From Bradyrhizobium nivariense (GTDB taxonomy: Bacteria > Pseudomonadota > Alphaproteobacteria > Rhizobiales > Xanthobacteraceae): 64,000 bases of DNA. The stretch covers positions 186,001 through 250,000 of the forward strand of contig NZ_JARVWW010000008.1 of assembly GCF_029846715.1 (NCBI RefSeq), given 5' to 3'. The notes under the pieces were generated by a model. The model worked only from the letters and a program-made list of their open reading frames with translations, made no database searches and had not been told where the DNA came from. The position numbers were made by a program, and so were the translations under genes. Of the stretch, positions 53,895-63,457 are shown one piece after another (the first letter of the stretch is position 1; every line of letters starts with the position of its first letter).

Positions 53895-55556
53895 TTACAT
53901 CGCCTCGTAGTTCGGGCCGCCGCCGCCCTCCGGGGGAACCCAGGTGATGTTGCCGTTGGGGTCCTTCACGTCGCAGGTTTTGCAGTGGACGCAATTCTGG
54001 GCGTTGATCTGGAAGCGCGGGCTCGAACCCTCCTCGATCCACTCGTAGACGCCGGCCGGGCAATAGCGATTCGAGGGGCCGGCGAACACGTCGTGCTCGG
54101 AGGTCTTCTGGAGGTTCATGTCCGTGACCTTGAGATGGACCGGCTGGTCCTCCTCATGATTGGTGTTGGACAGGAACACCGAGGACAGCTTGTCGAAGGT
54201 GATCTTGCCGTCAGGCTTCGGGTAGTTCTTCGGCGCATGGCTCTTGGCCGGATCGAGCGTGGCGCGATCGGGCTTCGCATGCGACTGGGTCCCGAACAGC
54301 GAAGCGCCGAACAGCGTGTTGCACCACATGTCGAAGCCGCCGAGCGCGACGCCGAGCACGGTGCCGAATTTCGACCATAGCGGCTTGACGTTGCGGACCA
54401 GAAACAAATCCTTGCCGACCGAGGAGGAGCGCCAGGCGTTCTCGTAGTCGACGATCTCGTCGTTGGCACGCTCCGCGGCGAGCGCCGCCGCGACATGCTC
54501 GGCAGCAAGCATGCCGGTGCCCATCGCATTGTGCACGCCCTTGATGCGGGGAACGTTGACGAAGCCGGCTGCGCAGCCGATCAGCGCGCCGCCGGGGAAG
54601 CTCAGTTTTGGCACCGACTGATAGCCGCCCTCGGTGATGGCGCGCGCGCCATAGGCGAGCCGCTTGGCGCCCTCGAAGGTGCCGCGGATCGAGGGGTGCG
54701 TCTTGAAGCGCTGGAACTCGTCGAACGGCGACAGATACGGATCGTCGTAGTTGAGATGCACGACGAAGCCGACGGCAACGAGATTGTCGTCGTAGTGATA
54801 GAGGAACGAGCCGCCGCCGGTCTTCAGATCGAGCGGCCAGCCGAACGAATGCTGGATCATGCCCTTCTGGTGCTTGCCGGGATCGATCTGCCAGACTTCC
54901 TTCAGCCCGATGCCGAACTTCGCCGGCTCACTGTTGGAGTCCAGCGCGAACTTGGCGATGAGCTGCTTGGTCAGGCTGCCGCGGGCGCCTTCGGCGAACA
55001 GCGTGTACTTGCCGAGCAATTCCATGCCACGGGTAAAGGAGTCCTTCGGCTTGCCGTCGCGGCCGATGCCCATGTCGCCGGTGGCAATGCCCTTCACCGC
55101 GCCCTGCTCGTCATAGAGCACTTCGGCGGCGGCAAAGCCCGGATAGATCTCGACGCCGAGGGCCTCTGCCTTGCGCGCGAGCCAACGGCAGACATTGCCG
55201 AGCGAGCCGATATAGCAGTGATGATTGTCCATCAGCGGCGGCATCATGAAGTTCGGCAGCTTGATCGCGCCGCCGCCCGTCATCCAGTAGAAGCGGTCGT
55301 CCTTCACCTGTGTCTTCAGCGGGCAGTCGGAATCCTCGCGCCAGTCGGGAACGAGTTTGTCGAGCCCGGCCGGATCGATCACGGCGCCGGAGAGAATATG
55401 CGCGCCGACCTCGGAGCCCTTCTCCACCACGACGACGTTGAGATCGGCGTTGAGCTGCTTCAGCCGGATCGCCGCCGCCAGGCCCGAGGGGCCGGCGCCG
55501 ACGATGACGACGTCGAATTCCATGGATTCGCGCGGGGGAAGTTCTTCGGTGCTCAT
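53895..55556 (-). CDS. Electron transfer flavoprotein-ubiquinone oxidoreductase
   Basis: A 553-residue ETF-QO that passes electrons from ETF to ubiquinone during fatty acid and amino acid oxidation. The FAD dinucleotide motif is VVIVGAGPSGLAAAIRL (15-31). SFPGGALIGCAAGFVNVPRI is a family signature. The C-terminal [4Fe-4S] domain shows YCPAGVYEW and NAQNCVHCKTCDVKDPNGN. It is membrane-associated but has no clear transmembrane helix. ATG 55556 is used. It is divergent from the uracil-DNA glycosylase gene. ETF alpha and beta genes are not in the window. Confidence 0.96.
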   Translation of the reverse strand: MSTEELPPRESMEFDVVIVGAGPSGLAAAIRLKQLNADLNVVVVEKGSEVGAHILSGAVIDPAGLDKLVPDWREDSDCPLKTQVKDDRFYWMTGGGAIKLPNFMMPPLMDNHHCYIGSLGNVCRWLARKAEALGVEIYPGFAAAEVLYDEQGAVKGIATGDMGIGRDGKPKDSFTRGMELLGKYTLFAEGARGSLTKQLIAKFALDSNSEPAKFGIGLKEVWQIDPGKHQKGMIQHSFGWPLDLKTGGGSFLYHYDDNLVAVGFVVHLNYDDPYLSPFDEFQRFKTHPSIRGTFEGAKRLAYGARAITEGGYQSVPKLSFPGGALIGCAAGFVNVPRIKGVHNAMGTGMLAAEHVAAALAAERANDEIVDYENAWRSSSVGKDLFLVRNVKPLWSKFGTVLGVALGGFDMWCNTLFGASLFGTQSHAKPDRATLDPAKSHAPKNYPKPDGKITFDKLSSVFLSNTNHEEDQPVHLKVTDMNLQKTSEHDVFAGPSNRYCPAGVYEWIEEGSSPRFQINAQNCVHCKTCDVKDPNGNITWVPPEGGGGPNYEAM

Positions 55557-55691
55557 CTGATCTCAGCCCTTGAGACGGTCCTTGGTCGATTGCGCCCTCT
55601 TGTTTCCGATTTTTCCGGGTAGGACAACCTCGGAATCGCGTTCCGCCGGGGTGCACGGCGCCCCAAACTGATTTAAAGTCCGACTTTCCAA

Positions 55692-56498
55692 ATGATCCCC
55701 GAACCCGCACCCACCGTCCGAGACCTTCTCGCCTTCTATCTGGAGGCGGGTGTCGATTGCGCGCTCGCGGAGGAACCGTTCGACCGCATGGCCGAGGCGG
55801 ACGCCCCGCCTCCGGCCCCGCGCGCGGCACCTCCGGTCGAGGCACCGCGGCCAGTCGCCGCGCCGGCGGTGATGCGCGGCGAGGCGGCGCCCGCGCCCGA
55901 CATCGCGATCGCCTCGGCGCGCGAGGCTGCGCGCGCCGCGCCGACGCTGGAGGCGCTGCGCGAGTTGATGCAGAGTTTTGACGGCTGCGCGCTGAAGCAC
56001 ACGGCGACACGATTGGTCTTCGCCGACGGCAATCCGCAGGCGCGCATCATGTTCGTCGGCGAGGCGCCGGGCCGCGACGAGGACATCGAGGGGCTGCCCT
56101 TCGTCGGGCGCAGCGGCAAGCTGCTCGATTTGATGATAGGAGCCATAGGCCTCAACCGCACCACCGCCTACATCGCCAACGTGATTCCCTGGCGGCCGCC
56201 CGGCAACCGCACGCCGACGCCGCAGGAGACGCAAATCTGCCTGCCCTTCATCCAGCGCCAGATCGAGCTGGTGAATCCGGATATGCTGGTGACGCTCGGC
56301 AATCCCTCGACGCAAACCCTTCTCTCGACCCGCGAAGGCATCATGCGCACCCGCGGGCGCTGGTTCGACTACGACACGGGCCAACGCACCATCCGCGCGC
56401 TGCCGACCTTCCATCCGGCCTATCTGTTGCGCTCGCCATCCTACAAGCGGCTGGCCTGGCAGGATCTGCGCGCGGTCGCGAAGGTGCTGGCGGGATAG
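55692..56498 (+). CDS. Uracil-DNA glycosylase of family 4 type lacking most Fe-S cysteines
   Basis: A 268-residue glycosylase of the family 4/5-like superfamily. An Ala/Pro-rich N-terminal region (about 38-80) precedes the domain. Motif A is GEAPGRDED (123-131), then [28 protein letters not shown] and the C-terminal TFHPAYLLR with the second catalytic-loop His. In Fe-S family 4 enzymes four cysteines bind the cluster; here only Cys99 (DGCALKH) and Cys183 (QICLPF) remain at those places, with Lys and Trp at the others. It fits a cluster-free class that I recall being described from Bradyrhizobium diazoefficiens. It removes uracil, and perhaps other deaminated bases, from DNA. Confidence 0.88.
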   Translation: MIPEPAPTVRDLLAFYLEAGVDCALAEEPFDRMAEADAPPPAPRAAPPVEAPRPVAAPAVMRGEAAPAPDIAIASAREAARAAPTLEALRELMQSFDGCALKHTATRLVFADGNPQARIMFVGEAPGRDEDIEGLPFVGRSGKLLDLMIGAIGLNRTTAYIANVIPWRPPGNRTPTPQETQICLPFIQRQIELVNPDMLVTLGNPSTQTLLSTREGIMRTRGRWFDYDTGQRTIRALPTFHPAYLLRSPSYKRLAWQDLRAVAKVLAG

Positions 56499-56502
56499 TC
56501 CT

Positions 56503-56661
56503 CTCGTGTCCCGGACGCGATGCAGCGCGATAGCGCTGCTTCGCAGAGCCGGGACCCAGACTGCCGCAACATGGGCCCCCGGCTCTGCAGCGCATCACCA
56601 TAGCGTGTCGAAGACGAGCCTAAACGCGCTTATGGTGCTGCGCAGCGTCCGGGGCACGAGA
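56503..56661. repeat. Palindromic intergenic repeat, family D copy 2
   Basis: It starts CTCGTGTCCCGGACGCGATG and ends GCAGCGTCCGGGGCACGAG, with inner GAGCCGGGACCCAGACT and GGGCCCCCGGCTCTGC. It is similar to 40038-40170 but has about 26 additional bases in the centre. It fills the gap between convergent genes. Confidence 0.88.
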
Positions 56662-56666
56662 GCCGC

Positions 56667-58175
56667 TTACGTCCCCTTCGGCCGCACGATGGCCCAGCCG
56701 ATCCGCAGCAGCTGCTGGCGTCCGGTCACCAGCCATTCGAAGGCACGCGGCACTTCCGGCACGATGCCGGGAAAGCGCGCGAGGATGTCCGGAGGCGGCG
56801 TGCCGGCGGTATCGGAGGCGCGCCAGACCACGACGCCGCCGGTCTCGCTGAATTTTGCCTGATTCATCCACGGTGTGCGCGCGGGCTCGGCATCGATGAA
56901 GAGATGCGGCCGGCCGGAATGCAGCGTGATCAGGCTCGCAAGCTGGGTCTCGCCGGCGACCGCGCGCAGGCGATGATTGGTGCGGCGGGCAAAGCTCTCG
57001 TCGAAGAAGTCCGAAATCGCCCGCGCCGGCATCGAGGTCGCGACCTCGTTGGCACCGGTCCAGGGCAGGAACAGGACGGCGAGCACGACGCCGATTGCGG
57101 GCGCCACGACGGCAGCGGCCCACACCATCCGCAGCATCTTCGCGCGGCGCATCGCGATGAGATCGCCGGCCACCACGACCACGGCAAGCCCCGACATGAC
57201 CAGCACGACGCCGGCGCCGCCGACGACGGTGTCGAGGCCCAGCAGGCCGGAGATCAGCACCGCACCGAGCGCCGGCGCCAGCGCGAAGAAATAGACGAAG
57301 TTGCGCGCGAGCGGCTCGACCGGCGGGCGGTAGATGATCGGCGCCTCCTCGCTCTTGGGAACGAACGGGGCTGTGTTGAGGACCGTCAGCGCCGGGATCG
57401 CCGCCGCGCCGAGCAGGAGCCCTCCGAGCAGCCAGACCGCGTGCAGCGCGCGGGCATTGAGCTCGGCGACCTCAGGCAGGGCCGGCAGGACGAGCGCCTC
57501 GGCGCGCATCAGCCAGACGGCATAGGGCAATGCCAGCACGGCGACGACCACCAGCGCAAACAGCGGATCAAATGCGCGCAACGTGCGGCGGCCGCCCGCG
57601 GTTGCGAGCGCGAAGACGATGAGCAGCGGCAGGAGGAAGATCGCAGCCGGCGTCGTCAGCAGCAAGAGGCCGGCCTCGATCGACCAGGCGAACCAGGCGG
57701 TGCCACGGCGCTGGCCGATGATTTGCCAGGAATGCAGCAGCAGCAGCGCCCAGAGCGGCCGCGCCAGCACCAGGGGGCCGAAGTCGAGTGCGGCCGACGA
57801 GAACGCCAGCACCGTCATGGTGAGCAGCACCGCCAGCACCGCCTGCTGGGGGCCGACCACCGCGCGGGACAGATGATAGAGCGTGATGAAGGTCGCGATT
57901 CCGCAGAGCTCGGCCAGGACGTAGACACCGAACACGTGGCCGCCGGCGGCGCGATAGGCGATGTCGGCGAGCCAGACCGGCAAGGGCGGCCCGAGATCGG
58001 TGCCGACCTGGTATTCGCGGCCGAACGCCAGCACGGTCGCAAGGCTGCCGGGCGGACTGCGGTAGAACACCAGCGCCACGAACAGCCACATCGCGGCTTG
58101 CAGCAGCACGGCGATCCACACGATCAGCCGCGGCCGGGCACGAATGAGCTCGATGACCAGGGAGGTAAACCGCAT
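56667..58175 (-). CDS. Polytopic membrane protein, glycosyltransferase-39/PMT-like
   Basis: A 502-residue protein with about ten hydrophobic helices in the first 370 residues and a soluble C-terminal domain of about 130 residues. The first loop after TM1 has GREYQVGTDLGPPLPVWLAD, which recalls the acidic substrate loop of lipid-linked glycosyltransferases (PMT_2/RgtA-like). The C-terminal part contains FIDAEPARTPWMNQAKFSET. The sugar and acceptor are unknown; lipopolysaccharide or lipid modification would be typical. ATG 58175 is preferred to TTG 58199. It lies 98 bases downstream of rnhB on the same strand. Confidence 0.7.
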   Translation of the reverse strand: MRFTSLVIELIRARPRLIVWIAVLLQAAMWLFVALVFYRSPPGSLATVLAFGREYQVGTDLGPPLPVWLADIAYRAAGGHVFGVYVLAELCGIATFITLYHLSRAVVGPQQAVLAVLLTMTVLAFSSAALDFGPLVLARPLWALLLLHSWQIIGQRRGTAWFAWSIEAGLLLLTTPAAIFLLPLLIVFALATAGGRRTLRAFDPLFALVVVAVLALPYAVWLMRAEALVLPALPEVAELNARALHAVWLLGGLLLGAAAIPALTVLNTAPFVPKSEEAPIIYRPPVEPLARNFVYFFALAPALGAVLISGLLGLDTVVGGAGVVLVMSGLAVVVVAGDLIAMRRAKMLRMVWAAAVVAPAIGVVLAVLFLPWTGANEVATSMPARAISDFFDESFARRTNHRLRAVAGETQLASLITLHSGRPHLFIDAEPARTPWMNQAKFSETGGVVVWRASDTAGTPPPDILARFPGIVPEVPRAFEWLVTGRQQLLRIGWAIVRPKGT

Positions 58176-58273
58176 GCAACGTCCGAAAGATGCAGCCAAC
58201 CCGTTCAGCCGGCCCTAATCGCTCACGAGTGTTTTGATAGAGGGCGGCACGCGTCGTGGCAACCGAGTCTCGT

Positions 58274-59089
58274 CTAGAGATTTGCCGCCGCGTCGGCTTC
58301 CACGCTTGCTTCCACCTGCACCTCGACGTCAGTCACCGCAAACAGGTCCTGCGCCGGCTCGACCGTCCAGGGCATGTGCTTGGCGCGGGCGGCGGCGACA
58401 GGGGCGAAGAAGCTGCGGTGGTGGACGGTGGGACCGAGGCGGTCGAGCGCGTCGAGGTGCTCGGGAACGGCGTAGCCCTTGTGCTGCTCGAAACCGTAGC
58501 CGGGGCAGTCCTGCGCCAGCGCGCACATCAGGCGGTCCCGCGTCACCTTGGCGACGATGGAGGCCGCAGCGATCGACAGGACGATGCCGTCGCCGCCGAT
58601 CACGGCCTCGCAGTCGCATTCCGTATCGAGGCGGTCGCGGCCGTCGACGAAGACGTGCCGGGGCGCCTCAGGCAGCGCCACCACGGCGCGCTTCAAGGCC
58701 CACAGCGAGGCGCGCAGGATATTGTCGCGGTCGATCCGGGAGCGCGAGGCGACGGCCACCGAGACCTGGGCGGTGGCGCAGATCTTGTCGAACAGCCTTT
58801 CGCGCTCCTCGGCCGTCAGGCGCTTGGAATCGTCGATGCCGCGCGGGATGCGGTCGGGATCGAGAATCACCGCAGCCGCCACCACAGGACCGGCCAGCGG
58901 CCCGCGGCCGGCCTCATCGCAGCCGGCCACCGGCCAGACGCCGCGCTTGATCAGCGCGCGCTCGCGGCGGAAGCTCGGGGCGACAATGATGGCGCTCTTG
59001 CCAGCCGGCGCCGCCTTGACCAATTTTTTGGGCGCAGCCTTCTCAGGCGCGCCTTTGGCCGGCTTTTTTGCGGATTGATCCCGAATCAT
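58274..59089 (-). CDS. rnhB: Ribonuclease HII
   Basis: A 271-residue RNase HII that nicks RNA in RNA-DNA hybrids and at single ribonucleotides. The active site is seen in [15 protein letters not shown] (first Asp and Glu), FVDGRD and [10 protein letters not shown], followed by [16 protein letters not shown]. Residues 1-45 form a Lys/Ala-rich basic tail ([20 protein letters not shown]) not found in E. coli RnhB, perhaps for nucleic acid contact. A short acidic tail ([16 protein letters not shown]) ends the protein. ATG 59089 is chosen over upstream in-frame starts. Confidence 0.93.
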   Translation of the reverse strand: MIRDQSAKKPAKGAPEKAAPKKLVKAAPAGKSAIIVAPSFRRERALIKRGVWPVAGCDEAGRGPLAGPVVAAAVILDPDRIPRGIDDSKRLTAEERERLFDKICATAQVSVAVASRSRIDRDNILRASLWALKRAVVALPEAPRHVFVDGRDRLDTECDCEAVIGGDGIVLSIAAASIVAKVTRDRLMCALAQDCPGYGFEQHKGYAVPEHLDALDRLGPTVHHRSFFAPVAAARAKHMPWTVEPAQDLFAVTDVEVQVEASVEADAAANL

Positions 59090-59166
59090 GGCCGGGATCG
59101 TGCGCAAGGCGCCTCGCCTGCGCAACCGGGAACCTCGGACAATTCCCGTTATTCAAGTCAGCCGCC

Positions 59167-59622
59167 CTATTCCGCCAGATGCACCCGCCGGTCCTCGCCG
59201 ACATCGATGCCGGGCGCGACCACGACCTCCCAGGGATGGCCGTCGGGGTCGGCGAAATAGCCGGAATAGCCGCCATAGTCGGTCTCATGCGCGGCCTTCA
59301 GCAGCGCGGCTCCCTTGCTGACGGCGAAAGCCAGCACCGCGTCCACCTCCTCACGCGCGCGACAGTTCCATGCGAGCGTCATGCCGCGGAACGTCGATGG
59401 CCTCGGATTATCAGCCAATTTGGCGTCGACCGCGAGCTGATCCCAGGGAAACAGCGCCAGCACCGAACCGCCGGTGTCATAGAACGCAACGGCCTCACCG
59501 GTCACTTTCAGCCGGCGCGAGAAACCGAGCGCGTCGTAAAAGGCAATGCTGGCGCGGATGTCATTCACGCCCAGCGTGATGACGGTGAGCCGCGGGATTG
59601 GAGCTGGCAGTTCCTTACTCAT
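59167..59622 (-). CDS. VOC (glyoxalase/bleomycin-resistance) family protein
   Basis: A 151-residue VOC protein with two beta-alpha-beta-beta-beta modules. VITLGVNDIRASIAFYDALGF opens the first and YSGYFADPDGHPWEVV closes the second, the usual pattern with a metal-binding Glu at the end. Members include glyoxalases, dioxygenases and antibiotic-binding proteins; the activity is not readable. GAGAGG lies about 6 bases before ATG 59622. The radical SAM gene ends 24 bases upstream on the same strand, so the two are probably co-transcribed. Confidence 0.85.
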   Translation of the reverse strand: MSKELPAPIPRLTVITLGVNDIRASIAFYDALGFSRRLKVTGEAVAFYDTGGSVLALFPWDQLAVDAKLADNPRPSTFRGMTLAWNCRAREEVDAVLAFAVSKGAALLKAAHETDYGGYSGYFADPDGHPWEVVVAPGIDVGEDRRVHLAE

Positions 59623-59646
59623 ACGACACCTCTCCCACTTCGTCCC

Positions 59647-60822
59647 TCAGAACAGGCTGAGCTGATCGCCGTTCCGCTTCGGCCTGGCAAAATGATCCGT
59701 CGTCAGCTTGGAGCGCCGCTTGTTCAGCCCAAGCCTGTCGCAGGCGATCTCGAAGCGGCGGCCGATGGTCCAGGCCATCGGGCCGGTGCCCTTCATCCGC
59801 TCGCCCCATTTCGCGTCGTAGTCGCGGCCGCCGCGCATGTCGCGGATCAGCGTGAAGACGTGGCGGTAGCGGTCCGGATAGTTCGCCATCAGCCATTCGC
59901 GGAAGAGATCGCGCACCTCCAGCGGCAGCCGCAGCAGCACGTAGGAGGCTTCCTTGACGCCGGCATGAGCTGCGGCGTCCAGAATACGCTCGATCTCGGA
60001 ATCGTTGAGTGCGGGAATGACGGGCGCGACCATCACGGTGGTCGGAATGCCCGCGTCGGAGAGCTGCTTCAGCGCTTCCAGCCGCTTCGGCGGCGTCGAC
60101 GCCCGCGGCTCCATGGCGCGCGCCAGTTTCGGATCGAGCGAGGTAACGGAGATCCCGACCTTGGCGAGGTTGCGCTTGGCCATCCGCGCGAGAATGTCGA
60201 TGTCGCGCACGACCAGCGCCGACTTGGTGACGATGCCGACGGGATGGCCGGCACGCTCCAGCACCTCCAGAATGCCGCGCATGATTTTGCGCTCGCGCTC
60301 GATCGGCTGATAGGGATCGGTGTTGGTGCCGATCGCGATCATCCGCGGCTCGTAGCCGGGCGCCGCGAGCTCCTTCTCGAGCAGCGTGGGCGCATCGGGC
60401 TTCACGAACAGCTTTGACTCGAAGTCGAGCCCCGGCGACAGGCCGAGAAAGGCATGGGTCGGCCGTGCGAAGCAATAGACGCAGCCGTGCTCGCAGCCGC
60501 GATAGGGATTGATGGAGCGGTCGAAGCCGATGTCGGGAGAATCGTTGCGAGTGATCACCTTGCGCGAGGTGTCGATCCCGATCGTGGTCTTGAACGGCGG
60601 CAGCTCTTCAAGGCTCTGCCAGCCATCGTCGAAGGCGACGCGCGCCTCGGCCTCGAAGCGGCCGCTGGCGTTGGATTGCGCACCCCGCCCTCGCCTGCGC
60701 GCGCGGTCGATGGCGACGCCAAGCTCGGGGAAATCGGCGGGAACATCTGAAAGCGCACCCGCCGGCTCGGAGGGCGCCGTGACCGGCGGGTGCTTGAGAG
60801 CATGAGAGGATGCTGGACTCAT
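59647..60822 (-). CDS. PA0069-family radical SAM protein (SplB-related)
   Basis: A 391-residue radical SAM protein. The cluster motif is CEHGCVYC (CxxxCxxC) within NPYRGCEHGCVYCFARPTH. MIAIGTNTDPYQPIERE and VGISVTSLDPKLARAMEPRA complete the barrel. This is the PA0069/COG1533 group related to spore photoproduct lyase; the reaction is not known. The C-terminus ends NGDQLSLF, a possible sliding-clamp-binding peptide (QLSLF), which would fit a DNA-linked role. ATG 60822 is used; TTG 60843 is the alternative. It is divergent from the phosphoketolase gene. Confidence 0.85.
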   Translation of the reverse strand: MSPASSHALKHPPVTAPSEPAGALSDVPADFPELGVAIDRARRRGRGAQSNASGRFEAEARVAFDDGWQSLEELPPFKTTIGIDTSRKVITRNDSPDIGFDRSINPYRGCEHGCVYCFARPTHAFLGLSPGLDFESKLFVKPDAPTLLEKELAAPGYEPRMIAIGTNTDPYQPIERERKIMRGILEVLERAGHPVGIVTKSALVVRDIDILARMAKRNLAKVGISVTSLDPKLARAMEPRASTPPKRLEALKQLSDAGIPTTVMVAPVIPALNDSEIERILDAAAHAGVKEASYVLLRLPLEVRDLFREWLMANYPDRYRHVFTLIRDMRGGRDYDAKWGERMKGTGPMAWTIGRRFEIACDRLGLNKRRSKLTTDHFARPKRNGDQLSLF

Positions 60823-60962
60823 GAAGCCAACATAGCACGTCAAAAGAACAAATCAAGAACACAAACAATAAACCTGAAAAACAACCCCATGCACCGTAGC
60901 CGCCCAAATTTCAGGCGCGCGTCTTTGACCTCACGCAACCTGCCCATCGCGACGATTTCGTC

Positions 60963-60981
60963 TGATCCCGGACAGGGATCA
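60963..60981. promoter_or_regulatory. Palindrome upstream of the phosphoketolase gene
   Basis: TGATCCCGGACAGGGATCA: perfect 7-base arms around a 5-base centre, 53 bases before the xfp start. The region to its left is A-rich. It is a candidate operator; no known regulator consensus is recognised. Confidence 0.55.
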
Positions 60982-61034
60982 ATCGTCGCAGAACAATGTT
61001 GGTGACGATCGCTGGGGTGAAGGTCGGCAAGAAC

Positions 61035-63449
61035 ATGACAAATCAACAACAAGCGGCCGTAGCGAGCAGCGACCTCGATCTGCTCGATCGCTACTGGCGC
61101 GCTGCGAACTACCTCTCCGTCGGGCAAATCTACCTGCTCGACAACCCGCTGCTGCGCGAGCCCTTGCGGCCCGAGCACATCAAGCCGCGTTTGCTCGGCC
61201 ATTGGGGCACAACGCCCGGTTTGAACTTCATCTATGCCCATCTCAACCGCGTCATCCGCGCGCTGGACCTGAGCGTGATCTATGTCTGCGGTCCCGGCCA
61301 TGGCGGCCCGGGCATGGTCGCCAACACCTATCTCGAAGGCAGCTACAGTGAGATCTATCCCGATATCGCGCGCGATACGGACGGATTGCGCAAATTGTTC
61401 AGGCAGTTCTCCTTCCCCGGCGGCATCCCGAGTCACGCGGCGCCGGAAACGCCGGGCTCGATCCATGAAGGCGGCGAGCTCGGCTACGCGCTGGTGCATG
61501 CCTATGGCGCGGCATTCGACAATCCCGACCTGATCGTCGCCTGTGTCGTGGGCGACGGCGAGGCCGAGACCGGCCCGCTCGCGGCGTCCTGGCACTGCAA
61601 CAAGTTCCTCAATCCCAAGCATGACGGCGCGGTGCTGCCGATCCTGCATCTCAACGGCTACAAGATCGCAAACCCCACCGTGCTCGGGCGGATGCGCGAC
61701 GAGGAGATCCGCGATCTTTTCCGCGGGTTCGGCCACCAGCCGCTGTTCGTCGAGGGCGACGACCCCAAATTGATGCACCGGGCCATGGCGGACGCGCTCG
61801 ATGTCACGCTTGCCAGCATCCGCTCGATCCAGCAGCACGCCCGCCACAGTCGCGAGAGCGTCGAACGCTCGCGCTGGCCGATGATCGTGCTGCGCAGCCC
61901 GAAGGGCTGGACCGGCCCGAAGGAGGTCGACGGGAAGAAGGTCGAAGGTTTTTGGCGTGCGCATCAAGTACCCGTCGCGAACTGCCGCGAGAATCCGGCG
62001 CATCTGAAGATTCTCGAAGACTGGATGCGCAGCTACGAGCCGGAAAAGCTGTTCGACGCGAGCGGTGCGCTCATTGCTGAGCTCCAGGCGCTCGCGCCCG
62101 AAGGCAATCGCCGCATGGGCGCCAATCCGCACGCCAATGGCGGACTTCTGAAGAAGGAGCTGAAGCTGCCGGACTTCCGCAGCTTCGCCGTCGAGGTGCC
62201 GCAACCTGGCGGCGTCGTGGCGGAGGCAACCCGCGAGCTCGGCAAATTCCTGCGCGACGTCATCCGCCTCAACGCCGAGGCGCGTAACTTCCGCATCATG
62301 GGCCCGGACGAGACCGCGTCAAACCGGCTCGATGCGGTGTTCGAGGCGACCGAACGCGTCTGGATGGAAAAGACCGAATCTTACGACGTGCATCTCGCCC
62401 AGGACGGCCGCGTGATGGAGGTGCTGAGCGAGCATCTCTGCCAGGGCTGGTTAGAGGGCTATCTGCTCACGGGCCGACACGGCCTCTTCTCCTGCTACGA
62501 GGCGTTCATCCACATCGTGGATTCCATGTTCAACCAGCACGCCAAATGGCTGAAGGTGACGCGGCATCTCGCATGGCGGCGCCCGATCGCCTCGCTCAAT
62601 TATCTGCTGACCTCGCATGTCTGGCGTCAGGACCACAACGGCTTCAGCCATCAGGATCCCGGTTTCGTCGATCTCGTCGCCAACAAGAAGGCCGACATCG
62701 TCCGCATCTACTTCCCACCGGATGCCAACACGCTGCTGTGGATCGCCGATCATTGCCTGCGCACCTATGACCGCATCAACGTGATCGTCGCCGGCAAGCA
62801 GCCGGCGCCGCAATGGCTGTCGATGCAGGAAGCGGCCACGCATTGCGATGCCGGCATCGGCATCTGGAGCTGGGCCGGCACGGAAGACGCGAATAGCGAG
62901 CCCGATGTCGTGATGGCCTGCGCTGGCGACGTGCCGACATTGGAGACGCTTGCGGCCGTCGACCTGCTGCGCAAGGCGCTGCCCGATCTGAAGATCCGCG
63001 TCGTCAACGTCGTCGACCTCATGACGCTGCAACCGAACGAGCAGCATCCGCATGGCCTCAGCGATCGCGACTTCGACGGCCTGTTCACGCGCGACAAGCC
63101 GGTGATCTTCGCCTATCACGGCTACCCCTACCTGATCCACCGGCTGACCTATAACCGCACCAACCATGCCGGCATGCATGTGCGTGGCTTTGCCGAGGAA
63201 GGCACCACGACGACGCCGTTCGACATGGTCGTGCTCAACGGGCTCGACCGCTATCACCTCGCGATCGAGGCGATCGAGCGCGTGCCGGGGCTCGCGGCCA
63301 AGGCGGCGCAGGTGAAGCAGCAATTCCGAGACAAGCTGATCGAGCATTCACACTATGTGCGCGAGCACGGCGAGGACATGCCGGAAGTGCAGGGCTGGGT
63401 CTGGCCGAACAGCGCAGGCGGCAACACTCCGGCGGAGCCAGGCGACTGA
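61035..63449 (+). CDS. xfp: Phosphoketolase (xylulose-5-phosphate/fructose-6-phosphate)
   Basis: An 804-residue thiamine diphosphate enzyme that cleaves xylulose 5-phosphate (and often fructose 6-phosphate) with phosphate to acetyl phosphate. Motifs: the start [39 protein letters not shown] (87-105), the diphosphate site GDGEAETGP (173-181), and [18 protein letters not shown] with [11 protein letters not shown] in the later domains. ATG 61035 is preferred; a TTG at 60996 adds 13 residues. Acetate kinase starts 8 bases after the stop, so together they make acetate and ATP from sugar phosphates. Confidence 0.96.
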   Translation: MTNQQQAAVASSDLDLLDRYWRAANYLSVGQIYLLDNPLLREPLRPEHIKPRLLGHWGTTPGLNFIYAHLNRVIRALDLSVIYVCGPGHGGPGMVANTYLEGSYSEIYPDIARDTDGLRKLFRQFSFPGGIPSHAAPETPGSIHEGGELGYALVHAYGAAFDNPDLIVACVVGDGEAETGPLAASWHCNKFLNPKHDGAVLPILHLNGYKIANPTVLGRMRDEEIRDLFRGFGHQPLFVEGDDPKLMHRAMADALDVTLASIRSIQQHARHSRESVERSRWPMIVLRSPKGWTGPKEVDGKKVEGFWRAHQVPVANCRENPAHLKILEDWMRSYEPEKLFDASGALIAELQALAPEGNRRMGANPHANGGLLKKELKLPDFRSFAVEVPQPGGVVAEATRELGKFLRDVIRLNAEARNFRIMGPDETASNRLDAVFEATERVWMEKTESYDVHLAQDGRVMEVLSEHLCQGWLEGYLLTGRHGLFSCYEAFIHIVDSMFNQHAKWLKVTRHLAWRRPIASLNYLLTSHVWRQDHNGFSHQDPGFVDLVANKKADIVRIYFPPDANTLLWIADHCLRTYDRINVIVAGKQPAPQWLSMQEAATHCDAGIGIWSWAGTEDANSEPDVVMACAGDVPTLETLAAVDLLRKALPDLKIRVVNVVDLMTLQPNEQHPHGLSDRDFDGLFTRDKPVIFAYHGYPYLIHRLTYNRTNHAGMHVRGFAEEGTTTTPFDMVVLNGLDRYHLAIEAIERVPGLAAKAAQVKQQFRDKLIEHSHYVREHGEDMPEVQGWVWPNSAGGNTPAEPGD

Positions 63450-63457
63450 GGGCAGCC

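Noticed and set aside
60963..60984. FNR/FixK box before the phosphoketolase gene
   Set aside because: The FixK-type TTGAT-N4-ATCAA layout is absent; the palindrome arms are TGATCCC/GGGATCA with different spacing.
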